Program-made: the position numbers and the translations under genes
The notes under the pieces: generated by a model
The model's input: only the letters and a program-made list of their open reading frames with translations
Databases searched by the model: none
Told to the model about the DNA's origin: nothing
Shown: positions 44,830 through 48,284 of the stretch, piece by piece
Numbering within the stretch: position 1 is the first letter of the stretch
How the letters are laid out: each line of letters starts with the position of its first letter
Assembly (NCBI GenBank): GCA_031287715.1
Contig: JAITSN010000070.1
Location: forward strand, 1-48,284
DNA: 48,284 bases
Reading direction: 5' to 3'
Origin: Mediterranea sp. (in: CFB group bacteria)
Lineage (GTDB): Bacteria > Bacteroidota > Bacteroidia > Bacteroidales > Bacteroidaceae

Positions 44830-44837
44830 CAAATGTA
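44830..44837 (-). promoter_or_regulatory. Candidate internal -7 box before the M23 gene
   Basis: TACATTTG on the minus strand matches TAnnTTTG, 18 bases before the M23 ATG. The weak -33 means it may only supplement readthrough from rimM. Confidence 0.45.
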
Positions 44838-44884
44838 AGTAATTCGCTTTACTTGCCGGTGGTTTCTTCATGCTATTTAACAAA

Positions 44885-45421
44885 CTAATCAAGAGCATCC
44901 AATGCGTCCGGCGAAAGCAAACCTTCCGGAAGATCCATTGTGATCACCTTGTGCATCCGGTCGATTTCCACAATAAACTCTTCCCGGGCAGGTACAAGTA
45001 GCTCCTCTTTTCCGAACTTCACAACAAAGAGCACATTTATCGTGGTGTCGTCCACGTCAATGATTTCTCCCAAGCTGCCGGCATGGACATCACGCATCGT
45101 GAAACCGACAAAGAAGCTCCAGGTCTGTTCGCCGGGTTTAGCTTCTGCGTATTTCACAGGGAAATAGACTTCAATATTCGTAAACATACGGGCGCGTTCC
45201 GAGGTGTCTATTCCCTCCAGCTTAACCAAGGCGGTGGAGCCGGAGCGAATGTGGTATTCTTCAATGAAGAAAGGAATGAAGATGCCATCCAGCAAGCATA
45301 CCAGATGATCACAGTCTGCGCGATCGAAAATGTCGTCGGTGAAAGTAAACGACAACTCGCCATGAATACCGTGGGGCTTGTTAAACAGGCCGATCCGGTA
45401 TACCTCTTCTTTTTTTATCAT
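44885..45421 (-). CDS. rimM: Ribosome maturation factor RimM
   Basis: 178 residues. The N-terminal RimM domain begins [19 protein letters not shown], and the C-terminal PRC-barrel includes [20 protein letters not shown] and [14 protein letters not shown]. RimM helps process 16S rRNA in the 30S head. The start overlaps the murA stop by 4 bases (ATGA). In Bacteroidales rimM commonly follows murA and not rpsP. Confidence 0.96.
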   Translation of the reverse strand: MIKKEEVYRIGLFNKPHGIHGELSFTFTDDIFDRADCDHLVCLLDGIFIPFFIEEYHIRSGSTALVKLEGIDTSERARMFTNIEVYFPVKYAEAKPGEQTWSFFVGFTMRDVHAGSLGEIIDVDDTTINVLFVVKFGKEELLVPAREEFIVEIDRMHKVITMDLPEGLLSPDALDALD

Positions 45422-46722
45422 ATTCTGGTGATTTTTGCTCCAATGGCGTTCAACCGGCCTTCGATATTCTGGTATCCGCGGTCGATCTGTTCGATGTTGT
45501 GGATACGGCTGATGCCGTCTGCGCTCAGCGCGGCAATCAATAAGGCAATGCCCGCACGGATGTCGGGGGAGGTCAAATTGCCGCCGCGCAACGTAAACCC
45601 GTGATCATGGCCAATGACAACAGCGCGGTGCGGGTCGCAAAGAATGATCTGGGCACCCATGTCAATCAGTTTATCGACGAAGAACAACCGGCTTTCAAAC
45701 ATTTTCTGATGGATCAGAACACTGCCTTTTGCCTGTGTCGCCACAACAAGGAGAACACTTAGCAAGTCCGGCGTAAGCCCCGGCCAGGGCGCATCGGCGA
45801 TCGTCATGATAGAGCCGTCCATGAATGACTCGATCTGGTAGGAATTTTGGGCGGGCACATGAATATCATCTCCACGCTGCTCCAGCTTAATGCCCAAACG
45901 ACAGAAACTTTCGGGAATAACTCCAAGATTACCGTAAGACACATTTTTTATCGTCAGCCCACCGCCCATCATGGCTGCCATGCCGATGAAGCTGCCCACT
46001 TCAATCATATCGGGCAATATGGTATGCGTTGTTCCGCCAAGGCTCTCCACTCCTTCGATCGTCAGGAGATTGGAAGCAATACCGTCGATTCGTGCTCCCA
46101 TCCGGTTCAGCATTTTACAAAGCTGCTGCAAATAGGGTTCGCAAGCCGCATTATAGATCGTCGTTACACCTTTGGCCAACACGGCGGCCATAACGATGTT
46201 GGCCGTACCGGTCACCGAAGCCTCATCAAGCAATATATAAGTACCCTTTAGCTCCCGGGCCGTTATCTCGAAAGCCTCACGCTCTCTGTTATAATTGAAT
46301 TCCGCGCCGAGGTTCCGGATTCCGGTAAAGTGCGTATCCAAGCGGCGGCGCCCAATCTTGTCCCCGCCCGGCTTGGAGATTATCGCTCTGCCGAAGCGCA
46401 CAACCATCGGGCCGGCCAACATGACCGAGCCGCGGAGGCTTGCGCATTTCTTGAGAAATTCGTCACTTTCCGGATACGTCATATCAATCGACTCTGCTTT
46501 AAAAGAATACATTGCGGCACCCCGTTTGGAAACCGTGACTCCCATATCGCGCATGAGCTGTATGAGGTTATTTACATCAAGTATGTCGGGCACATTATCC
46601 ACAACGACCTCTTCCGAAGTCAGCAGTGTGGCGCAGATAATTTGCAGCACTTCGTTCTTTGCACCTTGTGGATAGATCTCTCCACTCAACTTGTGCCCTC
46701 CTTCAATTATAAATGAAGCCAT
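45418..46722 (-). CDS. murA: UDP-N-acetylglucosamine 1-carboxyvinyltransferase with Asp at the usual catalytic Cys
   Basis: 434 residues. Family motifs are [40 protein letters not shown] and [17 protein letters not shown]. It adds enolpyruvate from PEP to UDP-GlcNAc, the first committed step of peptidoglycan synthesis. In E. coli the loop is GGCTIGARPVD with Cys115; here it reads [11 protein letters not shown], so Asp121 replaces the cysteine. Asp-type MurA enzymes are active but resist fosfomycin, which alkylates the Cys. It follows the DUF4290 gene by 34 bases. Confidence 0.96.
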   Translation of the reverse strand: MASFIIEGGHKLSGEIYPQGAKNEVLQIICATLLTSEEVVVDNVPDILDVNNLIQLMRDMGVTVSKRGAAMYSFKAESIDMTYPESDEFLKKCASLRGSVMLAGPMVVRFGRAIISKPGGDKIGRRRLDTHFTGIRNLGAEFNYNREREAFEITARELKGTYILLDEASVTGTANIVMAAVLAKGVTTIYNAACEPYLQQLCKMLNRMGARIDGIASNLLTIEGVESLGGTTHTILPDMIEVGSFIGMAAMMGGGLTIKNVSYGNLGVIPESFCRLGIKLEQRGDDIHVPAQNSYQIESFMDGSIMTIADAPWPGLTPDLLSVLLVVATQAKGSVLIHQKMFESRLFFVDKLIDMGAQIILCDPHRAVVIGHDHGFTLRGGNLTSPDIRAGIALLIAALSADGISRIHNIEQIDRGYQNIEGRLNAIGAKITRI

Positions 46723-46756
46723 GCGGTTAGACGTTAGAAACTATGAGTTCGCCTTG

Positions 46757-47371
46757 TCATTTCGAGTGCCGCTTTTGATTGGGATGGGCATGATTATTGT
46801 TTGATTTCGGACGGCGGTTTACGGCCAACCGCGCTTCCATGACTTGCAACAGCTTGTTGTCCAGCTGAAGTTTGCCGCGGGATAATTCCACCAAGTCGTC
46901 ATTGATCTTGGCGTCCTCTATCGTATCTTTATTCCAGGTTATATAATCCTTCTTCATGTGGTTGGCGATCAAGGCAACCAAGTTGTCCTTCTCATCACCT
47001 TCCGGATATTCAACCGCTTTCCTTATCAATACCTCGAGCGTTCGCCCGTAATGGCGGTAACGTATTTTTGTACTCGGATAAGGTATCGGGTTTGGTTTGG
47101 TATCCAGGTTTTCTTTACGGATCACCTCATAAGGATAATCAATATCCAGCTTGAAATCGGACATAATGGTCAGATGATCCCAGAGCTTGTGCGTAAAATC
47201 CGGTATGTTCTTCAAATGCGGAAACATACTACCCATAATACTAATAATTGTGTTTGCGCATCTCTGACGCTCGGCGCGATCCGTGATGGTCAAAGCGTGA
47301 TCAACCATATTCTGAATGCTCCGGCCGTATTCCGGCAGGGGAAGTCTTTTCTGCTGTGTGTTGTACTGCAT
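46757..47371 (-). CDS. DUF4290 domain protein
   Basis: 204 residues, soluble, basic C-terminus. MQYNTQQKRLPLPEYGRSIQ and IISIMGSMFPHLKNIPDFTH are hallmarks of DUF4290, a Bacteroidetes family of unknown function that regularly sits directly before murA. No enzyme motif or membrane segment is visible. It starts 12 bases after tsaB, so it is probably in the tsaB-DUF4290-murA-rimM operon. Confidence 0.9.
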   Translation of the reverse strand: MQYNTQQKRLPLPEYGRSIQNMVDHALTITDRAERQRCANTIISIMGSMFPHLKNIPDFTHKLWDHLTIMSDFKLDIDYPYEVIRKENLDTKPNPIPYPSTKIRYRHYGRTLEVLIRKAVEYPEGDEKDNLVALIANHMKKDYITWNKDTIEDAKINDDLVELSRGKLQLDNKLLQVMEARLAVNRRPKSNNNHAHPNQKRHSK

Positions 47372-47383
47372 AAATTATTCGTT

Positions 47384-48073
47384 TTAAATTCTTCTTTTAG
47401 GTATTGTAGTTATAAATTCTTTTAAATAAAACGGCTCGAAGTAAGCCGCATCTTCGAACTTCCCATTCGCTATGGCCTTCTCTGCCGGCGGACACATCAT
47501 CTTTGCCAGCGGATGGATACCATCTATGAAACGCGCATTGGGATGCGTGATCTTTCCACGGCATTTGGCGGCGCCGTCTCCAAAAAAATACACCGGATGC
47601 CTGTTCAACTCATCCTGATATGAATGTTCATCAATAATATCGGCAGACGTCCCACGCACCACATTCAACGCGCGGTCATACATGGCGGCGTAAACCTCCA
47701 TGCGGCGGGCATCGATCATCGGACAAAGAAGCGCGTCATCCGGCAACTCATGATACAATAACACCGGAACACTCAATACCTCCAGTGTAGGAAGGCCGAT
47801 CAAAGGCACTTCGCGGCCATAACAAATGCCTTTAGCCATAGAAACCCCAATCCGCAAACCCGTATACGAACCCGGGCCGCAACTCACCGCAACGGCATCC
47901 AACGGGATAGCATGACTGTCGATCAACGACAATGCCTCGTCTACAAACTTTCCCAATAATGTGGCGTGCGATAATCCCTGAAAGTCCTCTCTGACAAAAA
48001 CAGATTGTCCGGCTTCACTCACCGCCACCGAACAAACGGTAGTAGAAGTCTCAATATGCAAGATACACGACAT
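47384..48073 (-). CDS. tsaB: tRNA threonylcarbamoyladenosine biosynthesis protein TsaB
   Basis: 229 residues beginning MSCILHIETSTTVCSVAVSE, the ASKHA-type start of TsaB, with AVSCGPGSYTGLRIGVSMAK as the second signature. TsaB is the non-catalytic partner of TsaD in making t6A37 on ANN-decoding tRNAs. It heads the conserved cluster and has a -7 box 22 bases upstream. Length is normal. Confidence 0.96.
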   Translation of the reverse strand: MSCILHIETSTTVCSVAVSEAGQSVFVREDFQGLSHATLLGKFVDEALSLIDSHAIPLDAVAVSCGPGSYTGLRIGVSMAKGICYGREVPLIGLPTLEVLSVPVLLYHELPDDALLCPMIDARRMEVYAAMYDRALNVVRGTSADIIDEHSYQDELNRHPVYFFGDGAAKCRGKITHPNARFIDGIHPLAKMMCPPAEKAIANGKFEDAAYFEPFYLKEFITTIPKRRI

Positions 48074-48094
48074 GATTTCGGCTTATATGTGCCG

Positions 48095-48102
48095 CAAATC
48101 TA
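48095..48102 (-). promoter_or_regulatory. Candidate -7 box for the tsaB-murA cluster
   Basis: TAGATTTG on the minus strand, identical to the box before the YicC-family gene, 22 bases before the tsaB ATG. Two copies of CCCGTACAATTCAC (about 48120-48160) lie just upstream. Confidence 0.5.
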
Positions 48103-48184
48103 CATAAAATTTCGCTAACCCCGTACAATTCACTCTGTACCCCCGTACAATTCACAGTTTACCATTCAATGTCGTTTAGTTAAG

Positions 48185-48284
48185 CTATAATTTTTTCTTA
48201 TTCAAGTAATAAATCTTTTTTGTTTTATGATTTTTGGGATTGGTTCTACCGTGCCTTATGATTTCGCAGATCTTGTTCATTAGC
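48185..48284 (-). CDS. C-terminal end of the repeated unidentified gene (runs off right edge)
   Basis: Read leftward from the window edge: LMNKICEIIRHGRTNPKNHK, then TKKIYYLNKKKL and a TAG at 48185-48187. The 3' untranslated stretch CTTAACTAAACGACATTG also matches the copy at 26629-26969. Here the 31 bases missing from that copy are present, so this one may be intact. Family not recognised. Only the tail is visible. Confidence 0.5.
   Translation of the reverse strand, partial: LMNKICEIIRHGRTNPKNHKTKKIYYLNKKKL

Overview
The window looks like a Bacteroidales chromosome segment. The evidence is paired SusC/SusD outer-membrane systems, a hybrid two-component regulator (HTCS), many lipoprotein glycanases, the order murA-rimM-M23 peptidase-dxr-rseP, and repeated matches to the Bacteroidetes -7 promoter box (TAnnTTTG). 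GC is about 50% by eye. Some repeats resemble what I remember of Parabacteroides/Tannerellaceae, but I cannot fix the genus. Nearly everything is on the minus strand; the only clear plus-strand protein gene is a Na/Pi symporter.

Layout, left to right. (1) 1-711: start of gyrB, rpsT and tRNA-Glu(UUC), the last two probably sharing one promoter. (2) 901-24213: a roughly 23 kb xylan utilisation locus read right to left. Its first unit is SusC-SusD-surface glycan-binding lipoprotein-GH10 xylanase with two inserted carbohydrate-binding modules, ending in a large hairpin. Its second unit is GH115 alpha-glucuronidase, SGNH acetylesterase, GPH-type sugar symporter, GH10 xylanase, GH43 glycosidase and GH8 exo-oligoxylanase. 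A spacer with six 41-bp hairpin repeats leads to a second SusC-SusD pair. (3) 24480-26532: housekeeping nadD, gmk and a YicC-family gene. (4) 26533-30632: a decayed repeated gene, an AT-rich outer-membrane barrel plus DUF2807 pair, a relic of an IS1-type transposase and a dispersed repeat. (5) 30633-35051: the HTCS, presumably the xylan sensor although separated from the locus by the housekeeping genes. (6) 35190-37145: a predicted small RNA, gene fragments and a HipB/HipA-like toxin-antitoxin pair. (7) 37289-41425: uridine-kinase-like gene, Na/Pi symporter, and a repeat-rich spacer. (8) 41426-48073: conserved tsaB-DUF4290-murA-rimM-M23-dxr-rseP cluster. (9) From 48185: the end of a second copy of the decayed gene.

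How the xylan genes fit together (inference from families): the surface glycan-binding protein and modular GH10 cut xylan outside the cell, SusCD pairs import the oligosaccharides, and GH115 and the esterase strip methylglucuronic acid and acetate. The second GH10 and the Rex-like GH8 shorten the chains, the GPH symporter carries small products across the inner membrane, and GH43, which has no signal peptide, finishes them in the cytoplasm. The substrate set points to acetylated glucuronoxylan.

The least explained signals are non-coding: the 41-bp hairpin minisatellite inside the locus, a dispersed GGTAGCTACC hairpin element at three transcript ends, a 110-bp dispersed repeat in two copies, and a compact small-RNA gene with promoter and terminator. 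I did not find a clearly new multi-gene system; the barrel/DUF2807 pair is the best protein-level candidate.
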